A DNA stretch of 40,370 nt from Yinghuangia elevatio (GCF_040649515.1 NZ_JBEZFP010000085.1:1-40370); one strand, 5' to 3'; shown: positions 7,009-16,451, numbered from the stretch's first letter. The notes: a model not told the origin generated them from the letters alone. A program made the numbers and translations.

Positions 7009-9306
7009 ATGGACGCTGTATTCGGACGGCGTACGGCACAGGTCGGGGGCTTCCGCCTCCTGCACCGGCTGGGCGGTGGCGGATTCGGCGAGGTGTACTA
7101 CGGCGAGCACGTCAACTCGCACGCCCCCGCCGCCGTGAAGCTGATGCACGGGGAACTGCTGGCCTCCCACAAGGAGTCGGAGTACCGGAGCCGGTTCGCC
7201 CGCGAGGCCGAGTTCCTGAGACACCTTCAGCACCCGGCCGTGCCCCGGTTGTTCGTCGCCGAACCGCACGCGTCGCGCCCCTGGCTGGCCACCGAGTACG
7301 TCGCCGGCCCGACACTCCAGCAACTGGTCGACGAGCACGGCCCGCTGCCCGCGGGCGCGGTGCGGGCGCTGGCGATCCGCGTCGCCGAGGTGCTCAACCT
7401 GCTGCACTCCAAGGGCCGCGCGCACCGCGACCTCAACCCGCGCAACGTGCTGGTGACGCCCGCCGGTCCGCACGTCATCGACTTCGGGCTGGCCCGCGCG
7501 GTCGGCGCCCAGCCGATGACGGCGACGGGCGAAGCGGTGGGAACCCTCCTCTACATGCCGCCGGAGCGGCCCGGCACCGAGAAGGGCACGCACTACGACG
7601 CGGCGGGCGACCTCTTCGGGCTCGGCGCCATCGCGCTGTTCGCCGCGACCGGCCATCCCCCGTACAAGAACTACGGCGATCTGCGCGCCGGAGACGTCGA
7701 CTTCGGCGGCATACCCAACGACCTCGACATCGTGCTGCACCGGCTGCTGGAGAAGCGGCCGGAGGAACGCCCGAGCGCCGCCGAGGCCATGATCCTGCTG
7801 CGCACCAGCCGGACCCCGGGGGCGCCGGTGCCGGTCTTCACCGAAGCGCTCGAACCCGCGCACCGCCACAAGCTGGAGGGCCACCCCCTGCGTCCGGTGC
7901 CCGTGGCCGGGGCCCCGCACCGGCAGACCGTGAACCCGCACCAGGTGCCCCCGACCTTCACCGGTCCCGCCGACGCGTCGTCGACGTCCCAGATCCTCGC
8001 CCTCGGCGACGCCGCGACCACGGCGCCCGGGACGATCGCCCCGCGCTGGTACGAGGCGCCCCCGCCCGCCGACGACGGCACACGCACCGAGATCATCTCC
8101 GGTATACGCCCCGGGGCGTTCGCCGCCGAGTTCCGCAGCCCGCCGCCCCGCACCCCCGTGCGGCGCGTACCGGAACCGCCGCGCAGGTCGGGGCCGCCGC
8201 ACACGGCCACTCCGCCGCGCGCCCCGGGACCGCCCGGGGCGGCCGAGCGCGTGTCGGTACCGCCCGGCGGAGCCGATGCCCGAACCGTCGTCCACCGGCG
8301 CCCGGTGCCCGCCCGGCCGCAGACCCCCATGCGCACCGTGGAAACGGAGTGGGAGCGCCCGCTCGACGACTGGGTGCAGTACGTCGCCGCCACCGCCGAC
8401 GGCACCGTGCTGGCGGCCACCGCCGACGGCATGGTCACCGCCATGAACGGCCACACCGGCTACTTCCAATGGGAGTACGCCTTGCCCGGCGGCCTGCGCG
8501 GCACCCCCGTGGGCGACGGCGTGCTGCTGCACGCGGGTTCGGCGGACGGCTGGCTCAACACCCTGGACACCACGGCCCAACGGCTTACCGACCGCCGCCC
8601 GGTCGGCGGTCGCGTGGTCGGTTGCGCCGTCGCCCCGGGAGCGCGCGTCGTGGTGGCGTCCGGCGCGGGCGTGGTGTGGTCGTTCCCGGCCGGCCACGGA
8701 CAGGCCGAGTGGGGCGAGCCGGTGGGGGCGCCGATCACCGCGGGCCCCGTGGTCGCCGGGCGCACGGTCTACGTCGGCGACGCCCGGGGGCGGCTGCACG
8801 CCCTCGACCTGCACGACGGCGGGAGCGGTTGGCCGCGCAGCCCCGAACTGGGCGAGCGTCCCATCGCCTTGGCCGTGGCCGGGAACCTGGTCGTCGCCGC
8901 GGGTGCGGACGGCGGACTGCACGCCTTCGACACGGTCGACGGCAGCCCGCACTGGTCGGCGCACAGCACCGCGCAGACCTGGGCCTGCGTCGCCGATCCC
9001 GTGACGGAGACGGTCTCGACGGGGGCACTGGACGGCGCGGTGCGGACGTACGACGCGGTCACCGGCGAGCAGCTCGGCGAACTCCCGGTGACCGACGGCA
9101 TCCGGCGTTCGCTGGCGCAGGTCGGCGACGCGCTGGTGGTGGGCGGCACGGACGGCAGCACCCTGGCCGTCGACCCGCTGGGCGGCCGACGGATCTGGCG
9201 GCACGCGGGCGCGGGCCCCGTGCACGCCCCCGCCGCGGCGGTGCCGGGCGGGCCGGTGGTGGTCGGGCGGCTCGACGGGACGGTGTGCGCCCTGCCGCCG
9301 CCATGA
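7009..9306 (+). CDS. Serine/threonine protein kinase with C-terminal PQQ-like beta-propeller
   Basis: The 765-residue protein has an N-terminal Hanks-type kinase domain (about 10-280), a Pro-rich linker (about 300-450) and a repeat domain (about 454-765) with PQQ/WD-like blades such as DGTVLAATADGMVTAMNGHTG. The Gly loop LGGGGFGEVY, the ATP-binding Lys44 and DFG at 158-160 are intact. The catalytic loop reads HRDLNPRN (139-146), with Asn in place of the usual Lys after HRDL. No transmembrane helix is visible, so the propeller should be cytoplasmic, unlike PknD-type receptors. The ATG at 7009 follows a G-rich ribosome site. It leads the module with the zinc-ribbon, GTPase and GAP1-like genes. 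It may phosphorylate a module member; this is inferred. Confidence 0.92.
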   Translation: MDAVFGRRTAQVGGFRLLHRLGGGGFGEVYYGEHVNSHAPAAVKLMHGELLASHKESEYRSRFAREAEFLRHLQHPAVPRLFVAEPHASRPWLATEYVAGPTLQQLVDEHGPLPAGAVRALAIRVAEVLNLLHSKGRAHRDLNPRNVLVTPAGPHVIDFGLARAVGAQPMTATGEAVGTLLYMPPERPGTEKGTHYDAAGDLFGLGAIALFAATGHPPYKNYGDLRAGDVDFGGIPNDLDIVLHRLLEKRPEERPSAAEAMILLRTSRTPGAPVPVFTEALEPAHRHKLEGHPLRPVPVAGAPHRQTVNPHQVPPTFTGPADASSTSQILALGDAATTAPGTIAPRWYEAPPPADDGTRTEIISGIRPGAFAAEFRSPPPRTPVRRVPEPPRRSGPPHTATPPRAPGPPGAAERVSVPPGGADARTVVHRRPVPARPQTPMRTVETEWERPLDDWVQYVAATADGTVLAATADGMVTAMNGHTGYFQWEYALPGGLRGTPVGDGVLLHAGSADGWLNTLDTTAQRLTDRRPVGGRVVGCAVAPGARVVVASGAGVVWSFPAGHGQAEWGEPVGAPITAGPVVAGRTVYVGDARGRLHALDLHDGGSGWPRSPELGERPIALAVAGNLVVAAGADGGLHAFDTVDGSPHWSAHSTAQTWACVADPVTETVSTGALDGAVRTYDAVTGEQLGELPVTDGIRRSLAQVGDALVVGGTDGSTLAVDPLGGRRIWRHAGAGPVHAPAAAVPGGPVVVGRLDGTVCALPPP

Positions 9307-9454
9307 CCGGGATCCGCCGGACCGACCCCGCCCCGCGCGCGCCGCCGTCCGCACCGGCGCGGCACCCGACCGGCCCCGCGACGCCGCGGCGCGCCGCCGG
9401 ATCCCCCGCCCGCACCCGGCCGCCGAACCGCTCACGATCGAAGCCCGGAGCCCG
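9307..9454. other. 148-bp intergenic spacer inside the kinase-GTPase module
   Basis: The spacer is C-rich with no convincing hairpin, promoter or small gene. A GGAG ribosome site lies just before the next start. Read-through from the kinase gene is possible. Confidence 0.5.
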
Positions 9455-11419
9455 ATGAACACCAGCGTGCCCTTCCGACGGCCGCCGTCGCCGTGCCCGG
9501 TCTGCACCCACCCCGGCGGCGACAGTGCCGAGGGCTGTTCGGGCTGCGGCCGTCCCGCCGCGCCCGGTGCCGGGCACGCCGAAAGCTCGGGCGGCCACCA
9601 CGATCTGACGATGCGCCAAGACGTGCGTGCGGCGGTACGCGTGGGCGCCGACGGCCTGCACCAGGGCGACCACCGGGTGCTCAAGGCCCTGTTGCAGCAC
9701 TGCCGCGGGCTCGACCGGCTCTCCGAGGAAGCCCGCACCCGCATGGTGGAGTCCGAACAGGACGCGGTGGCACGGGCGGAACGGCGCGCCCGCGCGCAAC
9801 GGCGGCCGTACGGCGCCCCGGAGGCCGCCGCGGCCCGCCTCGCGGCCGGCGAGACGGACCGCCTGGTCCTGGTCGAGACCGGGCCGGAGGGGTTCGCCAC
9901 CTGCACGCTCACCGCGTCCGCGGTCGGTGTCGTCACCGCCGGTCCGGTGGTCCGCAATGTGCGCGAGTGGAGCGACGCGGTGCCCAGCACAGGCGTGCGC
10001 AGCCGTGCCGAGATGCTCTTCCTGGCCGCCGGCGGAGTGGGCCTCAAGGGCGCGCCGCCCGACCCGGACACGCTGCTGGCCTGGGCCCGCGAACTGCTGC
10101 ACCCCTCCGAGGGCGAGGCCCCGGGGCAGACCACCGAGCACGTGCTGATCCACCGCCGCGCCAACTGGCTGCTCCCCGACCTGTTCGCCGCGGCCGTACG
10201 CCGGATCGCGCCGCCGGTGTCCGAGTTCATCGCGGAACCGGGCTCGCCGGACCTGGCGGACCGCGCGGACGCGCTGTGCTCGGGAGTTCCGCTGCGCCGC
10301 TCGTACCACCTGGCTCTGGCCTCGGTGGCCGCGCCCGGCGGCCGGGTCTCGGTCACGTACGTCGAACTCTTCCCGGTCGGCACGGCGGTGCGCCGCGGGT
10401 TGCCCGTCGAGGCAGCGGTGCCGGTGGCCCGGCCGCCCGGCCGGGCCGGACCGGCCGCGCTGCCGGTGGTCGTACGCGGCGCCGGGCCAGACCGCGAGTG
10501 GTCCGAACTCACCGTCGCACGCGCGGACATCCCCGTCCCGGGGGAGGCCGTGGTGGTGGCGTCGCTGGAACGGCCGGGCCGCGTCCGCCTGCGGGTGCGC
10601 GGATCGGGTGCCGACGCCGCGCAGGCCGGTAGTTGGCCGCAGAGCTGGGCCGAGTTGTCCGCGTCGCTGCCCTCGCACCACAACACGGATGTCGGTGCGG
10701 ACGTGATGGTGGCCGTCGAACTCGGCGGTCCGGCACAGTTGGTCACCCAGCGGCTCGAAGTCGTGCGGACGCTCGCCCACGCGTTGCGCGTCGGGGTGGG
10801 CGTCCACGCGGGCGGCCTGCCCGGGCACGCAGGTGCGGCGCGCTTGGCCGCCATCGGCTACGCCGACCACTCCGACAACCGCCGCCAGGCCGACGACCCG
10901 TGCCGGACGGCGGGGTTCGCCTCGCCCGGCGAGCTGATGGCGATTCTCCAGGACTGGCAGCCGACGCCGGTGGTCGACCAGTTCGCCGCGCCGGTCGAGG
11001 ACGCCTTGCACCGGGCCCTGCACTTCGACTGGCGACCCGGCGCGCAGCGCACGCTGGTCGTGGTCGGCAGCCGCCCGGCCGGCCTGACCACGCGGGTGGG
11101 CAGCGTGGTGCACGCGCGGGTCTGCCCGAGCCGACTGGACTGGGCCGAGGCGCTCGCCGAGTTGCGTGCGCGGGGCGTACGCACGGTGGCGATGGTCGAC
11201 GAACCGGCCTGGATGACACACTCCGACCCGGCGATACCCCGTGACAACACCCGCCGCATGTGGCAGCAACTCGGTGCGGACGGGCGGTTCGTCCTCGGTT
11301 CCGCCGCGCACCTCCGCTCGCTGGCCGACCTCGTCGTGCCGGCCGCGTCGGCCGAACTCGTGCTTCCGGTACGGGCGCCGGGCCGACAGCGCGACCACGC
11401 CGACCCGCCTCCATACTGA
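9455..11419 (+). CDS. Zinc-ribbon protein of a GTPase-associated module, function unknown
   Basis: The 654-residue product begins with a probable zinc ribbon (CPVC at 14-17, CSGC at 28-31). A region rich in charged residues follows (about 65-135), then a long alpha/beta section without a motif I can assign. The C-terminal part has Rossmann-like strand-loop patterns (LVVVGSRPAG and later VRTVAMVDEPAW), and a nearby segment ADLVVPAASAELVLP ends the fold. It carries no Walker motif, signal peptide or transmembrane helix. The ATG at 9455 follows GGAG. It lies between the kinase and the GTPase genes and ends 89 bp before the GTPase start. Position suggests it is an adaptor or regulator of the GTPase/GAP1 pair. 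A degenerate vWA or toprim-like fold would be worth testing. Confidence 0.8.
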   Translation: MNTSVPFRRPPSPCPVCTHPGGDSAEGCSGCGRPAAPGAGHAESSGGHHDLTMRQDVRAAVRVGADGLHQGDHRVLKALLQHCRGLDRLSEEARTRMVESEQDAVARAERRARAQRRPYGAPEAAAARLAAGETDRLVLVETGPEGFATCTLTASAVGVVTAGPVVRNVREWSDAVPSTGVRSRAEMLFLAAGGVGLKGAPPDPDTLLAWARELLHPSEGEAPGQTTEHVLIHRRANWLLPDLFAAAVRRIAPPVSEFIAEPGSPDLADRADALCSGVPLRRSYHLALASVAAPGGRVSVTYVELFPVGTAVRRGLPVEAAVPVARPPGRAGPAALPVVVRGAGPDREWSELTVARADIPVPGEAVVVASLERPGRVRLRVRGSGADAAQAGSWPQSWAELSASLPSHHNTDVGADVMVAVELGGPAQLVTQRLEVVRTLAHALRVGVGVHAGGLPGHAGAARLAAIGYADHSDNRRQADDPCRTAGFASPGELMAILQDWQPTPVVDQFAAPVEDALHRALHFDWRPGAQRTLVVVGSRPAGLTTRVGSVVHARVCPSRLDWAEALAELRARGVRTVAMVDEPAWMTHSDPAIPRDNTRRMWQQLGADGRFVLGSAAHLRSLADLVVPAASAELVLPVRAPGRQRDHADPPPY

Positions 11420-11508
11420 CTTCGCCCACCGCCCCGCTCCTCCCCTCCCGAACTTCCCCCCTAGACCTGCACGGCGCCCCGGGCAGGCCCACCCCCAGGG
11501 AGAACGCC

Positions 11509-12837
11509 ATCACCGATCAGCCGCCCGACGGGCGACGGCAGCCGGACCCTGTGCGGCAGTGGCTCGGCTCCATGCCGCCGCCCGACCCGGACTTCGACGA
11601 CACCGCCGGTGACAGCCGCCCGCCGCCGGACCGCTTCGCCCGGCCGGCGCCCGCCTCGGGGCCCGCGCCCGGGTCGGCACCGGGTCCCACGGGGGGACCC
11701 GCGCCGGCCCCGCCGCCCGGCGTCTCCGTGCCGCTCTCCCGGGCGGCCGCGCCCGCGTACGCCCCACCCGCGCAGCCCGCACCCGCCACGGCCGCCGCGC
11801 CCGGCGGTACTCCCGGCGCCCCCGGCGCTCCCGGCAACGACGTGCGGGTCGCGCTCTGGGGAGCCAGCGGCAGCGGCAAGAGCACATACCTGTGGGCGCT
11901 GCCCCGCGCGCTGCACGGCAAGGCGGGCAGGTCGGACGGGTGGACGATCACGCCCCTCGACGACACCTCCCGGACCTATCTGGCGGACGCCGAAACGGCT
12001 CTCGTCGTGGACCGCGTCCTGCCGCAAGGCACCCTGTCCTCGCTGAGCGTGCGCTGGCTCCTCGCCCGGTCCTCGCGCAGCCCCTTCGACCGGCTGCGCC
12101 CCGCTCCGGCGTCCCGCATCCTGCTCACCGTCGAGGACCGCCCCGGCGGCGACTACAAGGACGCGTTGGACGCGGCGGTCGCGCAGCTCGCCGACGCGGA
12201 CGCGATCATCTACCTGTACGACCCGGTCAGCGACTCCCGCGAACGCAGCGAGACCTTCCAGGCGTTCAGCAGCACACTGCGCGCGGTCAGCAACCGCATG
12301 CTGCGGAACGGGCAGCTGCGCGAGGACGGCCGGCTGCCTCAGCATCTCGCCGTGTGCGTCACCAAGTTCGACGATCCGGCGATCTTCGACCGGGCGTGCC
12401 GCGGCAACTGGGCCACGCAGAGCGACACGAAGCCGTACCTGCCGCGCATCGCGGACCGCTACGCCCACGACTTCTTCGCCGAGTTGTGCAAGTCGACCGG
12501 CGGGACGGGCGAGGAGGTACGCCGACTGATCCAGGACAGCTTCATGAAGGAACGCGTCCGCTACTACGTCACCTCGTCGATCGGCTTCAACCTCGACCAC
12601 GAGGACGAGTTCGACCCGGACGACTACGGGAACCTCGACCACGAGCCCGCTCCGCAGCGCGGCCCGAGGCGGCCGGGCGCGGACACCTCGCCCCAATACC
12701 GCGAGCGGCTGCGTTCGATCCCGGTTCCGGTCAATGTCCTTGAACCCCTGGTGGACCTCGACCGCCTGGTGCGCCGCGACCGCCGCGGCGGACTGCTGCG
12801 GTCGCGGTCCGGCGGCACCGCAGGGAGGCGGCCGTGA
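11509..12837 (+). CDS. P-loop (TRAFAC-like) GTPase of a GAP1-type module
   Basis: From the chosen start the protein has 442 residues: a Pro/Ala-rich disordered N terminus (about 1-105) and a GTPase domain. Walker A is GASGSGKST (118-126), a DxxG switch-2 motif DRPG is at 210-213, and the base-recognition motif is TKFD (285-288). These fit the TRAFAC-like GTPases found next to GTPase-associated protein 1 in actinomycetes. Only one P-loop is visible. The start is unusual: an AGGGAG ribosome site sits six bases before an in-frame ATC at 11509, with no ATG, GTG or TTG between the previous stop and that point. The next candidates are a GTG at about 11551 and an ATG at about 11572, both with weak sites. 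Its stop overlaps the next start (GTGA), so the two are translationally coupled. Confidence 0.85.
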   Translation: MTDQPPDGRRQPDPVRQWLGSMPPPDPDFDDTAGDSRPPPDRFARPAPASGPAPGSAPGPTGGPAPAPPPGVSVPLSRAAAPAYAPPAQPAPATAAAPGGTPGAPGAPGNDVRVALWGASGSGKSTYLWALPRALHGKAGRSDGWTITPLDDTSRTYLADAETALVVDRVLPQGTLSSLSVRWLLARSSRSPFDRLRPAPASRILLTVEDRPGGDYKDALDAAVAQLADADAIIYLYDPVSDSRERSETFQAFSSTLRAVSNRMLRNGQLREDGRLPQHLAVCVTKFDDPAIFDRACRGNWATQSDTKPYLPRIADRYAHDFFAELCKSTGGTGEEVRRLIQDSFMKERVRYYVTSSIGFNLDHEDEFDPDDYGNLDHEPAPQRGPRRPGADTSPQYRERLRSIPVPVNVLEPLVDLDRLVRRDRRGGLLRSRSGGTAGRRP

Positions 12838-15800
12838 CGACGCTGGACGCCCACTGGGCGTACTGGAGCAAGGAATCCGGCGACGAGCAGGACTACCGGG
12901 TGCTCAGTTGCAGCACCGGGGATCCCGGGCAGTTCACCGCGGCGGTGCAGGCCGAGAACCCGGGGACGCCCCGCACCGAGGACAGCGGGCGGCCCGAGTC
13001 GCTGCCCTGGGTGGTGTTCGGCGGACACGACGAGGCCGAAGGGGCGTTCTGCAACGTCGCGGTCATGGACTGGACCGATCGGGCGGACTGGACCAACCGC
13101 CGGATCACCGCCACGACCTGGGTCACCGTGCCGTACTCCGAACTGAGTTCGCGCGGCGCGGAGTACGGCGACCTGTACGCGGCACTGTTGTCCGCGTCGA
13201 TGCGCGACGGAAGCCCGGTAGCGCTTCAACTGCCCGACGGGCCCGCGCAGTTGTCGGCCCCGGTGGTCGGCGACGCGGGTCCCGGCGCACCCGGCTTCTC
13301 CGCGCCCCTGCTCTATTGGGCCGCGGGGGTCGCGGCGCTGCTGCTGGAGGGCCGCGTGGTGATCACCGGTGCGGGCCGCGCCGACGTGGGCGAGCGCATC
13401 GCCGCGATCGACGCGGTGTGCCGGATGCTCCCGTACGGCTACCGCGCCGGATTCAGTGCCTCGACCTGGGCCCCGGTCCCTGAACAGGCTTGGCAGCGCC
13501 TGTGCTTCGGGGACTACGCGGGTGACGGCCTGGTGCGCGTGCCCTGGGGGGCGCGGGTGCCGCAGCCGGCGGGTCCGGTGGCCCGCCGCTACCTGGATCT
13601 GTTGACCGGCCACCTCGACGCGGGCGAGGCCGACCGGGTGCTGCTGTGGCTGCGCCGCAACGCGCGGAGCCGGCCGTTCACCGAACCGAACCGTGCGCTG
13701 GAGGTGTTGGAGGCGCTGACGCTGTCCGAGATGGTGCTCGCCGAGGTCCGTTCCGGTCAGGGCGACCCCGACCGGGTGCTCAAGGCGCTGAGCCAGAAGG
13801 GCGTCGAGTCGTTCGACGAGGAGTCGCGCCGGAGCCTGTTCACGTTCCTGTTCGACTGCCGTGACCCCGCGCTGTACCCGGTCATGGCCCAATACCCGTG
13901 CGCGGAGCTGAACGAGGCCGCGGTGGTGGCGTTGCACCGTGCCCTGGCCCCGGCCTCCATGACGCCGGATGTCCCCGTATCCCCGGGAGCACGCGCCGAA
14001 GTCACCGGAATCGTCGAGACGTTCGTGACGGTGGCATGGGAGTGGGAGCAGGCCGACGTGGACGCGTTCGTGGCGCGCCTGCTCGCCGTACCGCACGAAT
14101 GGAACGTGCCGCACGAGCTGGTCGACGTGTGGGTGGCCCGTTTCGGGGCGGCACCGAAGCGCGAATGGCCGCTGTCGACAAGCGCGTTGCTCAGGACGCC
14201 CCAGGTGGGCCTGGCCGCGGTGTGCCGCTGCGCGGAGAAGCGGCCGAAGTCGCTGGGCCGTCTGATCGCGCTGTTGTCGGAGGCCGGCAAGGCCCCCTGG
14301 CTGACGGTCCTGCGGTGGGCGATCGACCTGCCGGATCCGGGCACCGGATCGGCGGGGACGCTGGCGCAGGCCGTGCGGCAGTGCCCGGGCGTGGCGGTGC
14401 AGACGTTCCGGTTCGCCGTCGCGTACGCCCGGTTCGGGGCCCTGCCCGTGGCTCTGTGGCAGGAGTGGCTGCGGATAGCCGCCGACGACCGCCTCCCGGA
14501 GCACACCGAACTGGGCGGCTGGGTCGGCGACTACGACCCGCTTGCCGACGACGGCGTGACGACGCGCGTATCGGCCCTGACCGGCCTGCTCCTGTGCCTG
14601 TACGGTCGGCAGTTCGCGCCGCCGGCCTCCGACACCGCGCGTGAGTACGTCGCCGAATTGACCGACGCCGGGAAGCTGTTGCCGCGCGACGCGGGCGGCC
14701 GTCTCGACGACCTGCCGGTGCGGATGCTGCGCGGAATACTGAGGGCGCATCAGGACCAGCCCGACAGCGGGGCTTTGACCGTGGCGGTACTGCTGGGTGC
14801 GCTCGACCGGGCCGACGACCTGGGACCGAAGGCGTGCGGGTTCCTCGCCGCCGAAGCCCTCGACTCGGTCGGGCGCCTGCGCACGGGTGTCCAGGAAGCG
14901 CTGGCCGCGGACACCGAAGGCGGGTCCTGGCGGCGCCTGGTCGCGGGCATACCGCAACTCGCGCTGGCCGTACGTCTCGGGCAGTTGGAGCAGGACGCCC
15001 GCGGCGGCCGGTCCACGACCGAACTGGCCGGGCACTGGGCCTGGTTGCAGGCGCAGTCGCCCGCCGACGCGGAGCCGGACCCGCACGTCCGGCACGCGTT
15101 GCAGTCCTGGCCGGGGGTGCGGAAGCAGGGGGCCGCGTACGACCTGCTCCTCGAGGTCAGGTCGGCCCTGCTGCACGACCACGGTTGGACGGCCCGCCAG
15201 GGGGACGTGTGGCTGGTGCGCACCGTGCGCACGATTCTCACGAAGGACTGGCTCGGCCGGAACGCCGCCGACAATCTGCGGCACACGCTGCGTGAGCGGC
15301 GGGAAGTCGTAAGTGCGGAGGAGCAGATGCTGACCGCCATGCTCGGGGACGCCCCGACGCGGCCCCCGACCGGCCAGGCGCCGCCTCCTCCGGCCCCGGC
15401 GGCACCTGCCCCGCCCGCGGCGCCGTCGGCCGATCCGGCCTCCGGTGCACAGCGTTCCTCCAACGTGCCCTTGGAGGAGCGGCGGCAGACCGAGCACGCG
15501 AAGTCCGGCCCCCGCGGCGCCCGCAGCCGCGGACCGCGGCAATCGGCGGAGTGGTCCGACATGCCGTGGTTCCGCAACCGCCGCGTGTTGACGGTGGCCG
15601 CGGTCGTCGTCGCGCTGGCCGCGGTGCTCGTCGTCCTGTTCGCCACTGGTGCGTTCGGCGCCGCGGGACCGTCGAGCGAGCCCGCGCCGCCGTCGCCAGC
15701 CGCCGCATCCGCATCCACGTTGTCGTCGGCGGCATCCACGGTGCCGGAGGTACCCGCTGCACGCGATGTGCCCGCGAACCCGGAGCCTCTCCAGGCGTCG

Positions 15801-16451
15801 CTGGCCTCGCCCATCGCGCTCTTCGCGGCGCTCGTCACCTTCTGCGTGCTGCTGTACCGCCGCCCTCGCTGGTCCGGCCAACTGACCATGCGGATACGGC
15901 GCGAGGACGCCCCCGGCTACCAGGTGGCGGCCGTCCTCACCCCGGACCGCCTCGGCCGCGCCTTCGCCGAGGGCGACACCGAGAACCCGGGTCTGCTGCA
16001 ACTGCCCGGGAACAGCGCCCGGATCAGGGTGAGCGCCCGCCGCTCCTGGCGCCACGTACGCCAGGTCGACCTGCTGGTCCGGGTGCGCTTCACCGACACC
16101 GGACGCCGTGACGCGGTCCGCTGCCCGGTCGGCGGCCGACGGATGATCCTGGGGCTCGACATGCGCCATGACCCCAACCCGGCACCGGAGTTGGCCGAGT
16201 CCACGCATCCGCCGCGCCCGGACACCGCGCCGCCGCCGCAGTCGCCGTACGCGTACCCGCCGCCGCTGGACGCGCCGACCACCGCGATCCCGTCGTTCCC
16301 CAACTCGTCCCCGCCGCCCGCCAACCAGCCGCCCACCCTCCACTACCCGCCGGGCTACGTGCCCCCGAACCCTTACGCCTCGGGCGAGTTCTCCGGTGGC
16401 CCCGAGTCGGGCGGCCCCGGCCACTGGCCCGGGAACCGCTCGGGGAACTGA
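12834..16451 (+). CDS. GTPase-associated protein 1 (GAP1)-like, membrane-anchored
   Basis: The 1205-residue protein resembles the large GAP1-related proteins annotated beside small GTPases in Streptomyces. An alpha/beta N-terminal domain (about 1-250) contains PWVVFGGHDE and LPYGYRAGFSASTW. A long helical middle (about 250-830) follows, then a low-complexity linker. Two hydrophobic segments lie at about 918-942 and 988-1008, followed by a soluble domain (about 1010-1110) and a Pro/Tyr-rich tail. With two helices, the large N domain and the C tail would be on the same, probably cytoplasmic, side. The GTG start at 12834 overlaps the GTPase stop by four bases and has a GGGAGG site. Its stop directly abuts that of the convergent SDR gene. 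The name is from memory of the family; its activity is unknown. Confidence 0.82.
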   Translation: MTTLDAHWAYWSKESGDEQDYRVLSCSTGDPGQFTAAVQAENPGTPRTEDSGRPESLPWVVFGGHDEAEGAFCNVAVMDWTDRADWTNRRITATTWVTVPYSELSSRGAEYGDLYAALLSASMRDGSPVALQLPDGPAQLSAPVVGDAGPGAPGFSAPLLYWAAGVAALLLEGRVVITGAGRADVGERIAAIDAVCRMLPYGYRAGFSASTWAPVPEQAWQRLCFGDYAGDGLVRVPWGARVPQPAGPVARRYLDLLTGHLDAGEADRVLLWLRRNARSRPFTEPNRALEVLEALTLSEMVLAEVRSGQGDPDRVLKALSQKGVESFDEESRRSLFTFLFDCRDPALYPVMAQYPCAELNEAAVVALHRALAPASMTPDVPVSPGARAEVTGIVETFVTVAWEWEQADVDAFVARLLAVPHEWNVPHELVDVWVARFGAAPKREWPLSTSALLRTPQVGLAAVCRCAEKRPKSLGRLIALLSEAGKAPWLTVLRWAIDLPDPGTGSAGTLAQAVRQCPGVAVQTFRFAVAYARFGALPVALWQEWLRIAADDRLPEHTELGGWVGDYDPLADDGVTTRVSALTGLLLCLYGRQFAPPASDTAREYVAELTDAGKLLPRDAGGRLDDLPVRMLRGILRAHQDQPDSGALTVAVLLGALDRADDLGPKACGFLAAEALDSVGRLRTGVQEALAADTEGGSWRRLVAGIPQLALAVRLGQLEQDARGGRSTTELAGHWAWLQAQSPADAEPDPHVRHALQSWPGVRKQGAAYDLLLEVRSALLHDHGWTARQGDVWLVRTVRTILTKDWLGRNAADNLRHTLRERREVVSAEEQMLTAMLGDAPTRPPTGQAPPPPAPAAPAPPAAPSADPASGAQRSSNVPLEERRQTEHAKSGPRGARSRGPRQSAEWSDMPWFRNRRVLTVAAVVVALAAVLVVLFATGAFGAAGPSSEPAPPSPAAASASTLSSAASTVPEVPAARDVPANPEPLQASLASPIALFAALVTFCVLLYRRPRWSGQLTMRIRREDAPGYQVAAVLTPDRLGRAFAEGDTENPGLLQLPGNSARIRVSARRSWRHVRQVDLLVRVRFTDTGRRDAVRCPVGGRRMILGLDMRHDPNPAPELAESTHPPRPDTAPPPQSPYAYPPPLDAPTTAIPSFPNSSPPPANQPPTLHYPPGYVPPNPYASGEFSGGPESGGPGHWPGNRSGN

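Noticed and set aside
6922..11398. Very long leftward open frames opposite the kinase and zinc-ribbon genes
   Set aside because: High-GC coding DNA leaves long antisense frames open. Their translations are Arg/Gly/Pro-rich, lack domains and have no start signals, while the rightward frames carry clear kinase and propeller sequence.
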